Shown: positions 27,855 through 36,118 of the stretch, piece by piece
Layout: every line of letters starts with the position of its first letter
How positions within the stretch are numbered: position 1 is the first letter of the stretch
Assembly (NCBI GenBank): GCA_052116865.1
Contig: JBQKKG010000010.1
Span: forward strand, 97,095 to 161,094
From: CAUPWF01 sp963515125
GTDB taxonomy: Bacteria; Bacillota; Clostridia; Lachnospirales; Lachnospiraceae
Length of the DNA: 64,000 nt
Direction of reading: 5' to 3'
Notes under the pieces: model-generated
What the model was told of the DNA's origin: nothing
The model's database searches: none
What the model saw: the letters and a program-made list of their open reading frames with translations, nothing else
Position numbers and translations under genes: made by a program

Positions 27855-28232
27855 CTACTCATCCCAAGAGAGTGCACCCGTCTTTTCTGCTATTTCATAT
27901 CTGCCTATTTTATAGTTTAAACGCTCTAGTGTCTGCTTCATTTCTTCCATTTTGGTATACAATTTCTTTCGTTCTTCTATTAGAAGTTCTTTTCTTGCAG
28001 TGATTGTTGAATCTCCCCTTTGTGCGAGTGCACAATACTCAATGAGCGCTTCAATCGGAACCCCTGCGGAACGCATACACTTGGAAAGTTCTACCCATCC
28101 ACAAGCTTCTTCTGTATAATCGCGAATCCCACTTGCTGTCCTATGAACTTCTGGTATTAATCCAATTCTCTCATAGTATCTCAGTGTATCTTGTGAAAGA
28201 CCATACTTTCTACTTACCTCTGTAATTGTCAT
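27855..28232 (-). CDS. Small MerR family regulator (NmlR/AdhR-like)
   Basis: The 125-aa protein has the MerR winged helix (about 1-70; YGLSQDTLRYYERIGLIPEV, then GIRDYTEEACGWVELSKCMR) and a single long dimerising helix without a large effector domain. This short form includes redox and aldehyde sensors, but no conserved metal or thiol cluster is seen. The ATG overlaps the TGA of the YgjP-like gene (TGATG), so the two are translationally coupled. Its target may be its own operon with the kinase-like gene. Confidence 0.88.
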   Translation of the reverse strand: MTITEVSRKYGLSQDTLRYYERIGLIPEVHRTASGIRDYTEEACGWVELSKCMRSAGVPIEALIEYCALAQRGDSTITARKELLIEERKKLYTKMEEMKQTLERLNYKIGRYEIAEKTGALSWDE

Positions 28233-28930
28233 CACTCGCTCCTCCTTGTATTTAACTGCTTCTTAACAAGTCTCCACTTCGGAAAAAATTTGTCCATATA
28301 TGAATAAAATACCGAATTATGATTTTTTTCGTATAAATGTACTACTTCGTGTATTATAACATATTCCAAGCACTCTGGCGGCTTCGTTACTAATTGTAAA
28401 TTAATCCAAATACGTCGTTGGTCAATATTACAAGTTCCCCATCGCGTCCGCATATCTTTAATTCTCCATTCATTGATTGTGGTACCAACTACCTTCTGGC
28501 AATGTTCTACGACTGCTGGTAATGCTTCCTTCAGTTGCTGTCTATACCATTCTTTCATTGCTCTTTGACGCTGTTTCACGGTAAAATCAATTGGTACTTG
28601 CAATATAATCTTGTTATCCTCTATGAACACACTACTTCCTTTCATGTGCGAGACCACTTCTAAATGATATCTTTTTCCCCAGAGGTAATGAACTTCTCCA
28701 GAAATATACTTTTTCTCCATTTTCGTGGGGAAATTAGTAACCTTTTTCTGCTGCTTCTGAATCCATTCAAGACGAGATTCTACAAAATTTTGAATTACAT
28801 CATCTGAAATCCTCATGGGTGCTGTTACCTTTGCCATTCCATCTGGTGGTAGAATTCGAAGATACATATTTTTTATATTCTTTTTCTCTACCGTTATCTC
28901 TATCCCACTGATTGTCCTTTTCTGATACAT
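28232..28930 (-). CDS. YgjP-like (DUF45, SprT-type) metal-dependent hydrolase
   Basis: The 232-aa protein ends in the zincin-type motif VIIHEVVHLYEKNHN (about 190-204), where HEVVH carries the two zinc-binding His and the catalytic Glu. MRTRWGTCN (about 160-168) is the other conserved block of the DUF45/YgjP family. YgjP members are small cytoplasmic putative metallopeptidases, often next to other housekeeping genes, with no firm substrate. The N-terminal half is a beta-rich domain. It is the first gene of the YgjP-MerR-kinase unit. Confidence 0.88.
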   Translation of the reverse strand: MYQKRTISGIEITVEKKNIKNMYLRILPPDGMAKVTAPMRISDDVIQNFVESRLEWIQKQQKKVTNFPTKMEKKYISGEVHYLWGKRYHLEVVSHMKGSSVFIEDNKIILQVPIDFTVKQRQRAMKEWYRQQLKEALPAVVEHCQKVVGTTINEWRIKDMRTRWGTCNIDQRRIWINLQLVTKPPECLEYVIIHEVVHLYEKNHNSVFYSYMDKFFPKWRLVKKQLNTRRSE

Positions 28931-28939
28931 ACTTTTCCC

Positions 28940-29260
28940 TTAACGTTCTCCACACATCATAACACATTCTACTGGATGCTGGATAATCTTTGCTGTCTCC
29001 TCTACTGACATCCCCTGAGCAAGATATCTTTTTGCTATCACCTTCATGGATTCACTAATTTCAATAATATGATAATCACAGTCATATCTAGGTACCACTC
29101 GCTGTTACCATGGGTGTTTCATTGGTTTACATACTGTACATCCTGATATCTTTCTAGTTTTTCGATAAATTCCTCAAAATCATCTACTCTAAAGTAGAAA
29201 TCCACCACTAAACGTTACATTTTTCCCCAGATCTAATACTATCTCTTAATCGAATAACTC
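28940..29260 (-). pseudogene. Decayed VOC (glyoxalase-like) gene
   Basis: Reading the minus strand across several frames gives pieces of a vicinal-oxygen-chelate protein in the right order: VLDLGKNVTF, then VDFYFRVDDFEEFIEKLERY, then HPW-stop-QRVV, then HIIEISESMKVIAKRYL and GMSVEETAKIIQHPVE, ending at TAA 28942-28940. Typical members read HPWGQRVVRFYDPD-HIIE in this place. There are at least two frameshifts and two in-frame stops, and the N-terminal part is missing, so it cannot make a protein. It directly follows the YoaP gene. Confidence 0.75.
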
Positions 29261-29261
29261 T

Positions 29262-30017
29262 TTATAGCTCTTTCTCTTCTATTATTTTTTCAAATTTCTT
29301 TTCAGAAAGTATTTCATTGGTAACAAATTCTCTCTCGTAGAACAGACTGTACGTTGTAAATACCGCAGGAGTGCTCTGGGCTTGCTCCGTTGTTTCTAGC
29401 AAAATACTTTTGAATGGAATTCCTTTTTGCTTTGCTTTTTGTTCAATGATTGGAACATACTTTGCCGTAAATGGGCACTGATTGGTATAATATAAAATAA
29501 AACCCGATTCCTTTACTTTAAACTCTTTTACATGTGGCATAAATCTTGGCTTTGGTGCTTGTTCCTCAAAAGGTAAATATAAAAGTTCATAGTATGGCTC
29601 TGTGGAATCCGCTAATTGAAATCCTTTATACCTTAAAAACTTTGGATCAGAAAGAAACGGCATTTTCTTTTTGGATGACAATATCACTAGACCTCTTTTC
29701 CCTTTTGACTTGCTATCTTTGATACATTCGCCCAATAGCAAGTTAGAGTTCCCCTGTCCTTTGAATTTTCCTGATACCCATAAGCAGTCAATATACATAT
29801 ATCCTTCTGCTTCTATGGGTATCCATGCTTCTTCCGCAGGGATATATTCTATAAAACATTTTCCGCGCACATCACATTTCTTAAATACCAATCCATCCTC
29901 TAATCGCTTAGAAATCCACTGTTTTTTAGAAGTGACCTGACAATCCTTATTATTTGAAATCGCACAACAAATATGTTCCTTCTCCAGATTATCCCTAGTT
30001 AGTGTAATTATTTCCAT
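29262..30017 (-). CDS. yoaP: YoaP-type GNAT acetyltransferase
   Basis: The 251-aa protein has an N-terminal GNAT domain (about 1-145; IDCLWVSGKFKGQGNSNLLL near 77-96 is the acetyl-CoA binding turn, here with an unusual GQGNSNLL). The C-terminal YoaP region (about 165-245) includes FILYYTNQCPFTAKYVP, which has a thioredoxin-like look with a single Cys. B. subtilis YoaP is an N-acetyltransferase-like protein of unknown substrate. It lies alone, followed by VOC remains. Confidence 0.8.
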   Translation of the reverse strand: MEIITLTRDNLEKEHICCAISNNKDCQVTSKKQWISKRLEDGLVFKKCDVRGKCFIEYIPAEEAWIPIEAEGYMYIDCLWVSGKFKGQGNSNLLLGECIKDSKSKGKRGLVILSSKKKMPFLSDPKFLRYKGFQLADSTEPYYELLYLPFEEQAPKPRFMPHVKEFKVKESGFILYYTNQCPFTAKYVPIIEQKAKQKGIPFKSILLETTEQAQSTPAVFTTYSLFYEREFVTNEILSEKKFEKIIEEKEL

Positions 30018-30050
30018 CTATTTACTCCCCCTTTTGTATCTGCAAATTAC

Positions 30051-30491
30051 TTATTTTAATGCAATATAGATATTAATATCTGCATGTTCACAATCGGCAT
30101 TCAGGTATTCTTCAAAATCTCCTGTAAAACTCCTTTCCAAATCCGTGTTCCAGATTTCGTTCCAAGTTTCTGCAACTACTGTCATCATATTTCCATGAAT
30201 AGAAAATTTTGCATAGGTTCCTGCTGGGATGGTCTTTACCGTCAGTTCTTCATTTTCTGGAACTATAACCTCATGTCCCGTAGTCACACAGTATTGATCC
30301 TTAACATAATCAGAATAAAGTCCAATTGCATACTCATTGCGCCTATTTTTAATGGTTGTACTAATTCCCTCTTGATATAACTGTTCCCAAAGCCCACCGA
30401 TTATTTTCCCCATATTTGGGTCATCATTCGTTGTAATGGCACTCACTCCTACCACCGTTTTTTGTTCTAATTCTACAATTTCATACTTCAT
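30051..30491 (-). CDS. GyrI-like effector-binding protein
   Basis: The 146-aa single-domain protein fits the AraC effector-binding/GyrI-like fold: opening YEIVELEQKTVVGVS, mid IGLYSDYVKDQYCVTTG, EELTVKTIPAGTYAKF (about 90-105), and the final GDFEEYLNADCEHADINIYI with the conserved Glu. Such stand-alone domains bind small hydrophobic molecules. The gene lies 67 bp downstream of a WYL regulator, and the gap holds a 9-bp inverted repeat, so it is probably a target or partner of that regulator. Confidence 0.85.
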   Translation of the reverse strand: MKYEIVELEQKTVVGVSAITTNDDPNMGKIIGGLWEQLYQEGISTTIKNRRNEYAIGLYSDYVKDQYCVTTGHEVIVPENEELTVKTIPAGTYAKFSIHGNMMTVVAETWNEIWNTDLERSFTGDFEEYLNADCEHADINIYIALK

Positions 30492-30536
30492 AATTTATAA
30501 CCTCCATCTGTTTGATAAAGGTATTATATCGCACAT

Positions 30537-30560
30537 AATATGACAACTGTATGTCATATT
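30537..30560. promoter_or_regulatory. Inverted repeat upstream of the GyrI-like gene
   Basis: AATATGACA (30537-30545) and its exact inverted copy (30552-30560) flank 6 bases. On the minus strand TATAAT lies 11 bp downstream of it, so the repeat covers the region where a -35 would fall. It is a plausible operator for the HTH-WYL regulator encoded next to it; no consensus for that regulator is known to me. Confidence 0.5.
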
Positions 30561-31455
30561 ATATATAATGTTGCAATATATTTTCAAGTTCTACTTTCAT
30601 TTGTACTCTTACTTCTTCTGGCTCTAACACTTCGCAATGATACCCAAAGGTTGTGATGTAGTAAAATAACCAATCCCCCTTTGGATATTTCATTTCTACA
30701 ACAAAACTCCCGTCCTTTTGTTGCTCATAGCTTTCAAATTCGTCATATACACGATAAGCTACTTCTGCCGATAGCTTTAACTTGAGATGTACATATTCTT
30801 CTTGAAACGCATTGTTCTCTGAAAAAATAGGGGCTGTACAATTCCTTTGAAACTGTTGATCCAATACACAGAGTTTGCTAATCCTCCTTAACTTAAAGAA
30901 CCGAAAGTCACATCTAAACTGACAGTAACCGTATAAATACCATGCCCCGCTTTTAAAACAAAGCTTTAATGGTTCTACTCGACGCGTTATTTGCTGACCT
31001 TTTGTACTAGCATAGGAAAAAGTGATGACCTGTTTTTTTAATATGGATGCCTTTATTGTATGAAATGTCTCCATTTCCTTTTTCGGGTTCGACCAAGAAG
31101 AAAAATCTACTTCAATCCAGTCTGTATTGGATTCGCCAAATAAATTGCTTAATTTATGAAGTGCAGTATCTGTTTTGTTAAGATTCACTGCATTGACTGC
31201 TTTTAGCGACGATAGAATATCTGCCTTTTCTTCTTCAGTAATCACCGCTTTATTCAATACAAAATTAGGTAGTAGTGAGATACCACCCCCCCTGCCTTTG
31301 CTCATATATACTGGAATACCTGCCAAGGATAGGGTTTCAATATCACGATATATGGTTCTACTAGAAACTTCAAATCGATCTGCTAACTCTTTGGATGTTA
31401 TTGTTTTTTTATCAAGCAGAATATATATAATTTCAAACAATCTGTTAATTTGCAT
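30559..31455 (-). CDS. YafY-type HTH-WYL transcriptional regulator
   Basis: The 298-aa protein has an N-terminal HTH_11 domain (about 1-58; KTITSKELADRFEVSSRTIY then GIPVYMSKGRGGGISLL) and a WYL domain (about 140-220; WYLYGYCQFRCDFRFFKLRR) with the W-Y-L triad. A C-terminal WCX-like extension follows. WYL domains sense nucleotides or other ligands, and these regulators often act on small effector-binding proteins next to them, as here. Ribosome binding site AGAGGG. Confidence 0.9.
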   Translation of the reverse strand: MQINRLFEIIYILLDKKTITSKELADRFEVSSRTIYRDIETLSLAGIPVYMSKGRGGGISLLPNFVLNKAVITEEEKADILSSLKAVNAVNLNKTDTALHKLSNLFGESNTDWIEVDFSSWSNPKKEMETFHTIKASILKKQVITFSYASTKGQQITRRVEPLKLCFKSGAWYLYGYCQFRCDFRFFKLRRISKLCVLDQQFQRNCTAPIFSENNAFQEEYVHLKLKLSAEVAYRVYDEFESYEQQKDGSFVVEMKYPKGDWLFYYITTFGYHCEVLEPEEVRVQMKVELENILQHYI

Positions 31456-31493
31456 TTTACCCTCTCTATCAGTATACTTCTATCCGCTAAATT

Positions 31494-32243
31494 TTAAATA
31501 AAGAAAGAACAAATGATTACTATCAACGTACTGATTAGCGTTCCAAGTAAATAATATTCTGCAAATTCTTTATCCGTTGATATTTTTTCATACCTTGCAA
31601 TAGACTTCGCCGTTAATACTAGTCCAATTGCTGAATACTGGCCTATAGATAGAAAAATTATCATGATAAACCGCTCTACGGTACCGATAAATCTTCCTGC
31701 ATTATTGATCTCGTTCTCGCCACCTGTATTTCCAGCCGGTTTATAGATAGCTAATAATTTCTGTATTGCAATATTGGCTGGTTTATGTATTATGAATAGT
31801 GCCAACATCCATGCAATCACAAAAGTTTCTGATATTCCTACAACGTCAAAGAACTTCCCAACCAAGTTCCATTCATTGATACAGATTTCACTTTGTACTG
31901 CCCAATAAGCTATTCCAACGATGGCTATTCCATGTAATGATTGATCTATAAAAAATACGTTCCTGTCTACTATAAGCGTTTTTTCCTTTGCCATTGACGA
32001 AAGGTACAGAAACTTTAGTACATCAATAATCAAATGCATTGCTGCTGTCACTGTGGCAACAAAAGCAATTTCCAAAGATATGATTGGAAGACTTAGCAGT
32101 AACATCACTACCCAATAACAAAACCCATGGATTAACACCCACTTCATGCTTGTTTCTTTGTTTGCAGCCATCTTTCTTGTTTGTGTGTAAAAGTCGCCTA
32201 AGATATGTGCTAAAAGTAACAAATTAAAATATTCTCTAAACAT
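31494..32243 (-). CDS. DUF3307 polytopic membrane protein
   Basis: The 249-aa protein has about six membrane helices and DUF3307 hallmarks: LLLAHILGDFYTQ (about 7-19) near the N-terminus and FFIDQSLHGIAI (about 96-107). The retained His/Asp (HILGD) and Asp-Gln-x-x-His (DQSLH) pairs face the same side in a helical model, which hints at a membrane metal or hydrolase site; this is inference. Its start overlaps the end of the SatD gene by eight bases, so the two are made together. DUF3307 has no assigned activity. Confidence 0.85.
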   Translation of the reverse strand: MFREYFNLLLLAHILGDFYTQTRKMAANKETSMKWVLIHGFCYWVVMLLLSLPIISLEIAFVATVTAAMHLIIDVLKFLYLSSMAKEKTLIVDRNVFFIDQSLHGIAIVGIAYWAVQSEICINEWNLVGKFFDVVGISETFVIAWMLALFIIHKPANIAIQKLLAIYKPAGNTGGENEINNAGRFIGTVERFIMIIFLSIGQYSAIGLVLTAKSIARYEKISTDKEFAEYYLLGTLISTLIVIICSFFI

Positions 32244-32922
32244 CTTCTCTGCTAATCTCCTCTAATGCTTTCCCTATTGTATCTAATGCATCCTTATATG
32301 CGTAGTAGTTTCCTTTTGATAGACTTTTCTGAACCGCAGGTTGTTGAATATTCCACCTTCTAGCTACTTCTATCTGACTATCCTGATGCTCTAGCATGTC
32401 CCAAATGATTTGCCTTTGTCTAATGCTCCAAGAATCCTTAATCACAGTCATTAATGTCAATATTGAATTCATCATTATTGTTGTTGCTTGATTTTCACCT
32501 TCCACCTCAACTCTTATATCTGACACACTTATTTGTTTTCTTTTTTCATTGTCTTTCAAATATTCAATGGCATTTCTGGCTTTATAATATCCTGGCCCAT
32601 CTGCCCCTATAGACATTTCCTTATTAATATCTGTTGTTATCGACCCGACTCCAATCCCAAATCTCATTCGAATTGGATAGATCTTTCGTTCGATTTCTGA
32701 GATTATAAGCATCGCATTTGCTCCATTGCATAACAATCCCTGAAATTCGTCACCCAATGTTATGATAAATTTTGAGGAAATATCTTGTTCATATTTTTTA
32801 TTGATTTCTTCTAATGCTTGCTTTAGTTTTTTTTGCACTTCTCGCCTATTTTCTATTCCTTTTGATGCTTTCATATCACCAATTATGGCAACATATGGAT
32901 TATTCGAAAAAGAGAAAAACAT
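32236..32922 (-). CDS. satD: SatD family protein (cyclase-like fold plus HTH)
   Basis: The 228-aa protein matches the SatD family, named from the S. mutans sat operon. The N-terminal domain opens with AIIGDMKASKGI (about 12-23) and has ITLGDEFQGLL (about 54-64) and RFGIGVGSITT (about 84-94). This layout resembles nucleotidyl-cyclase/polymerase folds with two metal-binding acidic residues. The C-terminal part (about 165-228, WSIRQRQIIWDMLEHQDSQ followed by VARRWNIQQPAVQKSL) is a sigma-r4-like helix-turn-helix. The enzymatic idea is inference. The promoter carries a long symmetric dyad, consistent with the protein controlling its own operon. Confidence 0.85.
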   Translation of the reverse strand: MFFSFSNNPYVAIIGDMKASKGIENRREVQKKLKQALEEINKKYEQDISSKFIITLGDEFQGLLCNGANAMLIISEIERKIYPIRMRFGIGVGSITTDINKEMSIGADGPGYYKARNAIEYLKDNEKRKQISVSDIRVEVEGENQATTIMMNSILTLMTVIKDSWSIRQRQIIWDMLEHQDSQIEVARRWNIQQPAVQKSLSKGNYYAYKDALDTIGKALEEISREDV

Positions 32923-32947
32923 ACAATTACCCCCAAGTTTTATTTGT

Positions 32948-33017
32948 ATTATATAACCTCACAGATGAATAATCAACAATTATTCATAATATAGGTTATA
33001 AACAAAGAATATAACCT
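32948..33017 (-). promoter_or_regulatory. Promoter and symmetric operator of the satD-DUF3307 operon
   Basis: Minus-strand -35 TTGATT (32976-32971) and -10 TATAAT (32953-32948) are 17 bp apart. A two-layer dyad is centred on the -35: inner arms ATGAATAAT (32965-32973) with its inverse (32979-32987), and outer half-sites TATAACCT (32952-32959) with AGGTTATA (32993-33000) at equal distance. A third TATAACCT is at 33010-33017. An operator covering both promoter elements points to strong repression. Confidence 0.8.
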
Positions 33018-33088
33018 AAAATATAAAATAACTAGCTTTCTCAATGTGCACCATATTGCTACCATCCATACTTTTGTTGTTTTTTCAT

Positions 33089-33604
33089 TTAAATTCTTCT
33101 CATAATTTTTATAAAAGAATTAAGTTGATTCTGATTTTTTATAATTATGACTTTATCAACATATTTCGTAATTACATTCTGGTAATTCTTCTTATACTTT
33201 TGACCTCTGCCCTTATAAAGTATCCAAGATAGGAATTCAAAATCTATCTTTTCTAGGCACCCATCTGCCATAGAGTCCCTTGTCTTCCCTTTATTGTTTT
33301 GATACCTTCTCAATGCTCTTATCATACAAACACATCGATTAAAGTTTAGGAACACAATTTGATCTGCCTCCTCCATACGTTTTTCATATGATACGTGTGA
33401 ATAGTTACCGTCTATAATCCATGATGTATGAGTATCCATAAAATGATTTACAAGATTCTGTTCTTCCGCCTTTTCTCTTTCTTGCCATCCTGGAAGCCAA
33501 TGTACTTTATCTAAGTACAATACCTGACACCGATAAAGTTCTCCTAATCTTTTTGCAAGGGTAGATTTTCCGCAACCACTGTACCCAATTACTACTATCT
33601 TCAT
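33089..33604 (-). CDS. FlaR-like adenylate-kinase-fold P-loop protein
   Basis: The 171-aa protein opens with KIVVIGYSGCGKSTLAKRLG (2-21, Walker A GYSGCGKS). The family signature YLDKVHWLPGWQER (about 30-43) and SWIIDGNYS (about 61-69) follow, as in proteins annotated as DNA topology modulation protein FlaR or AAA family ATPase. They look like nucleotide or small-molecule kinases; the FlaR name is historical. It stands alone downstream of SelO. Ribosome binding site AAGGGAG. Confidence 0.85.
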   Translation of the reverse strand: MKIVVIGYSGCGKSTLAKRLGELYRCQVLYLDKVHWLPGWQEREKAEEQNLVNHFMDTHTSWIIDGNYSHVSYEKRMEEADQIVFLNFNRCVCMIRALRRYQNNKGKTRDSMADGCLEKIDFEFLSWILYKGRGQKYKKNYQNVITKYVDKVIIIKNQNQLNSFIKIMRRI

Positions 33605-33735
33605 ATTTGCAAACGTTCTCCCTTTTTCATCAAATTTTATATACTATACCCCTTTTAATCAGTATTTGCAATATTCTATGTCAGATTTTATGAACTGGTT
33701 TCTTTTCTAAGATACTGCATATGATTTACGATTAT

Positions 33736-33767
33736 AAAAACAGCGGTCAGTATATCTACTAACCGCT
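33736..33767 (-). terminator. Terminator of the selO gene
   Basis: AGCGGT (33742-33747) and ACCGCT (33762-33767), extended by AGTA/TACT with one mismatch, form a hairpin followed on the minus strand by GTTTTTAT. Confidence 0.75.
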
Positions 33768-33829
33768 TAGCTTACTATTTTTCCTATTTCCTCTTTTACT
33801 TTCCCACTCTTTTGTACAAACTCCACTTA

Positions 33830-35305
33830 TCAAGTTCCACAATATGTCCGATAGGAAGGATCCACTTTCTCAGGTAATCTAGCATACGCCACCTGTTCTT
33901 CTAAATGCGCATAAGGGTTGGAAAGGGCATGTAGTAATCGTTTCATCACACTATAATCACCTTGCCCCACAGCCGCCTCCAATGCTTCTTCTACTCTGTG
34001 ATTGCGTGGAATAATTGCAGGATTTGAATTTCGCATCAACTCCTGACTCTCCTCCCTAGACTGTTGCTGTCTTCCAAGCCTCAACTCCCATCGCATCTTC
34101 CATGAAACAAATTCCTTCGAATCCCACAGAGCCAAATTAGAATATTGGTCAAAAGTTAATACAAGAAAGGTATTCGTATAATCAGCATTATACTTATGCA
34201 TCATTTGAAGTAGATCCTGAATCAGAGCCTCATCTTCCATCTCTTCATTAAATATTCCAAGCTTTGCTCTCATGCCTGAAAGCCAATACCTCTCATACAA
34301 CTTTTGAAAATCTGATATCGCTTGCTCAGCCAACTCTATGGCCTTTTTCTGATTATCGTGTAACAAAGGCAATAACGTTTCCGCAAATCGTGCAAGGTTC
34401 CATGTCGCAATTTCAGCTTGATTTCCATAGGCATAGCGTCCACCCGTGTCAATAGAACTAAATACCGTTTTAGGATCATAGGCATCCATAAAGGCACAAG
34501 GACCATAATCAATAGTTTCACCACTAATTGTCATATTATCGGTATTCATTACCCCATGAATAAAGCCAACGAGTTGCCACTTTGCAATCAGTACAGCTTG
34601 TTGCTGAACCACTTTTTGTAATAAAAAAAGATATGAATTAGAAGCCTCTTTTCCGTCTGGAAAATGTCGTTGAATACTATAGTCTGCAAGTGCTCGAAGT
34701 TCCGCTAGGGTGCCAAAGTGTGCAGCATATTGAAAGGTAGCAATACGCATATGACTACTGGCTATTCTCGTCAAAATTGCTCCCGTCAATTGTGTCTCGC
34801 GCATTACGGATTCCCCTGTAGTGACTACAGCCAAACTCCGAGTTGTTGGAATCCCAAGAGCATACATAGCTTCACTAATAATATATTCACGAAGCATGGG
34901 TCCAAGAGCCGCTCGTCCATCACCCCCACGAGAGTATGGCGTTCTCCCAGATCCTTTCAATTGTATGTCAACGCGTTTCCCATTCGAGGTTACCTGCTCA
35001 CCTAATAGCAGCGCCCTGCCATCGCCTAGCATAGTAAAATATCCAAATTGATGTCCAGCATAAGCTTGTGCCAGTGGCATAGAACCTTCTGGGACCTTAT
35101 TTCCAGCTAAGATTTCTAGGCCCATATTACTTTCTAATTCTGGCACGCTTAACTCCAATTCTAGTGCCAGCTTCTCATTTAGTATTACTAACTCAGGATT
35201 GTGTACAGGCGTAGGACTAACAGGTGCGAAAAGATTGTGGGGTAGACGAGCATAACTGTTATCTAACTTCCAGCCGCCTTCTTTTCTTTGTATTATTTCT
35301 GTCAT
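33830..35305 (-). CDS. selO: Protein adenylyltransferase SelO (YdiU/UPF0061)
   Basis: The 491-aa pseudokinase matches SelO along its length: QAYAGHQFGYFTMLGDGRA (about 80-98), LKGSGRTPYSRGGDGRAAL (about 117-135), LGIPTTRSLAVVTTGE (about 149-164) and FIHGVMNTDNMTISGETIDY (about 251-270). SelO transfers AMP from ATP to Ser, Thr or Tyr of proteins, with roles in redox stress. Its C-terminus ends in a conserved Cys (YCGT) at the place where animal and some bacterial forms have selenocysteine. Monocistronic, between two terminators. Confidence 0.95.
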   Translation of the reverse strand: MTEIIQRKEGGWKLDNSYARLPHNLFAPVSPTPVHNPELVILNEKLALELELSVPELESNMGLEILAGNKVPEGSMPLAQAYAGHQFGYFTMLGDGRALLLGEQVTSNGKRVDIQLKGSGRTPYSRGGDGRAALGPMLREYIISEAMYALGIPTTRSLAVVTTGESVMRETQLTGAILTRIASSHMRIATFQYAAHFGTLAELRALADYSIQRHFPDGKEASNSYLFLLQKVVQQQAVLIAKWQLVGFIHGVMNTDNMTISGETIDYGPCAFMDAYDPKTVFSSIDTGGRYAYGNQAEIATWNLARFAETLLPLLHDNQKKAIELAEQAISDFQKLYERYWLSGMRAKLGIFNEEMEDEALIQDLLQMMHKYNADYTNTFLVLTFDQYSNLALWDSKEFVSWKMRWELRLGRQQQSREESQELMRNSNPAIIPRNHRVEEALEAAVGQGDYSVMKRLLHALSNPYAHLEEQVAYARLPEKVDPSYRTYCGT

Positions 35306-35393
35306 TATTAATCCTTTCTTTTATAAAATCGTTTCCATTAGTGTCCGCTACACTTAATTATTTATACCTATATTATATTTCAGTGCTTCCATT

Positions 35394-35445
35394 AAAAAGC
35401 AAGAATGTTATCAATTTATTTTATCAATAACTTTCTTGCTTTTTT
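35394..35445 (-). terminator. Terminator of the feo operon
   Basis: AAAAAGCAAGA (35394-35404) pairs with the complementary arm ending at 35445, and the inner GTTATC/GATAAC-like bases extend the stem. It follows the last gene of the feo operon (stop at 35468). Confidence 0.8.
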
Positions 35446-35467
35446 ACCATAATATTTTTCCTTATTT

Positions 35468-35944
35468 TCAACCCGAAATAATGATGGAAGAAATCTTTTG
35501 ATTTTCTAAATATCCACAAGAAGCTAGCCCGGCTCTTACAATAGACCGCCACTTTTGTGCAGAAAGACTATATGTTGTCTCATCATCTAATACCACCGTG
35601 CATTTTTGCTCTAGTGAGTAATCATCCGAGTATATTACCCGATACATATTTTTTCGGCTAATCGCCCCTATTTCTTCTAATGTATTCACTAATCGATATA
35701 CGGTTGCTGTTCCAATAGTTTTGTCTTTCTTTGCGGCTTCCGCATATATTTCTTTACAAGATGAGCATTCGTTTTCTAAAATAATATCCAGAATTAACAG
35801 GCGTTGCTTTGTAATTCGATACCCTTTTTCCTTCAACTTTTGAATAATCAATTCTCTTTGCATTCCTGGTTGTCGATAGTTTCTGGTCTCATGCAGTTCC
35901 TTTTTATCCACCTTGATTTTATTCATGTGATTTTCAGTCAACAT
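35468..35944 (-). CDS. Fur-like regulator with atypical C-terminus
   Basis: The 158-aa protein has a Fur winged helix (about 28-95; LKEKGYRITKQRLLILDII then TIGTATVYRLVNTLEEIGAI). The usual metal-sensing block (HHHH-x-x-CxxC and later His/Cys) is absent: after MYRVIY the chain reads SLEQKCTVVLDDETTYSLSA and ends soon after. Either metal sensing uses other residues, such as the CSSC at about 57-60, or the protein works without iron. ATG 35944 is chosen for its GGAGGGAT site. Last gene of the feo operon, 16 bp after the Cys-rich protein. Confidence 0.85.
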   Translation of the reverse strand: MLTENHMNKIKVDKKELHETRNYRQPGMQRELIIQKLKEKGYRITKQRLLILDIILENECSSCKEIYAEAAKKDKTIGTATVYRLVNTLEEIGAISRKNMYRVIYSDDYSLEQKCTVVLDDETTYSLSAQKWRSIVRAGLASCGYLENQKISSIIISG

Positions 35945-35960
35945 TGATCCCTCCAATATA

Positions 35961-36098
35961 TTAGTGACAATGCCCTCCACAATGTTTACAGTCGCCACCA
36001 CATTGTATGGACTTTCCTGCCTTCTTATCTTTCACCATATTTCTAATAATCAACACTACAGCTCCTAACAAGATTACTCCAACGATAAGCGTTCCCAT
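35961..36098 (-). CDS. FeoB-associated Cys-rich membrane protein
   Basis: This 45-aa protein has one N-terminal helix (about 4-19, GTLIVGVILLGAVVLIIR), a basic turn, and a Cys/His-rich tail (C33, C37, C40, C44 with His 39, 43, 45; CGGDCKHCGGHCH). It is the small FeoB-associated membrane protein found next to feoB in clostridia, thought to aid ferrous iron transfer. The ATG at 36098 has AGGAGGG upstream, and it lies 20 bp after feoB. Confidence 0.9.
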   Translation of the reverse strand: MGTLIVGVILLGAVVLIIRNMVKDKKAGKSIQCGGDCKHCGGHCH

Positions 36099-36118
36099 AA
36101 GTTCCCTCCTTTTTACTG

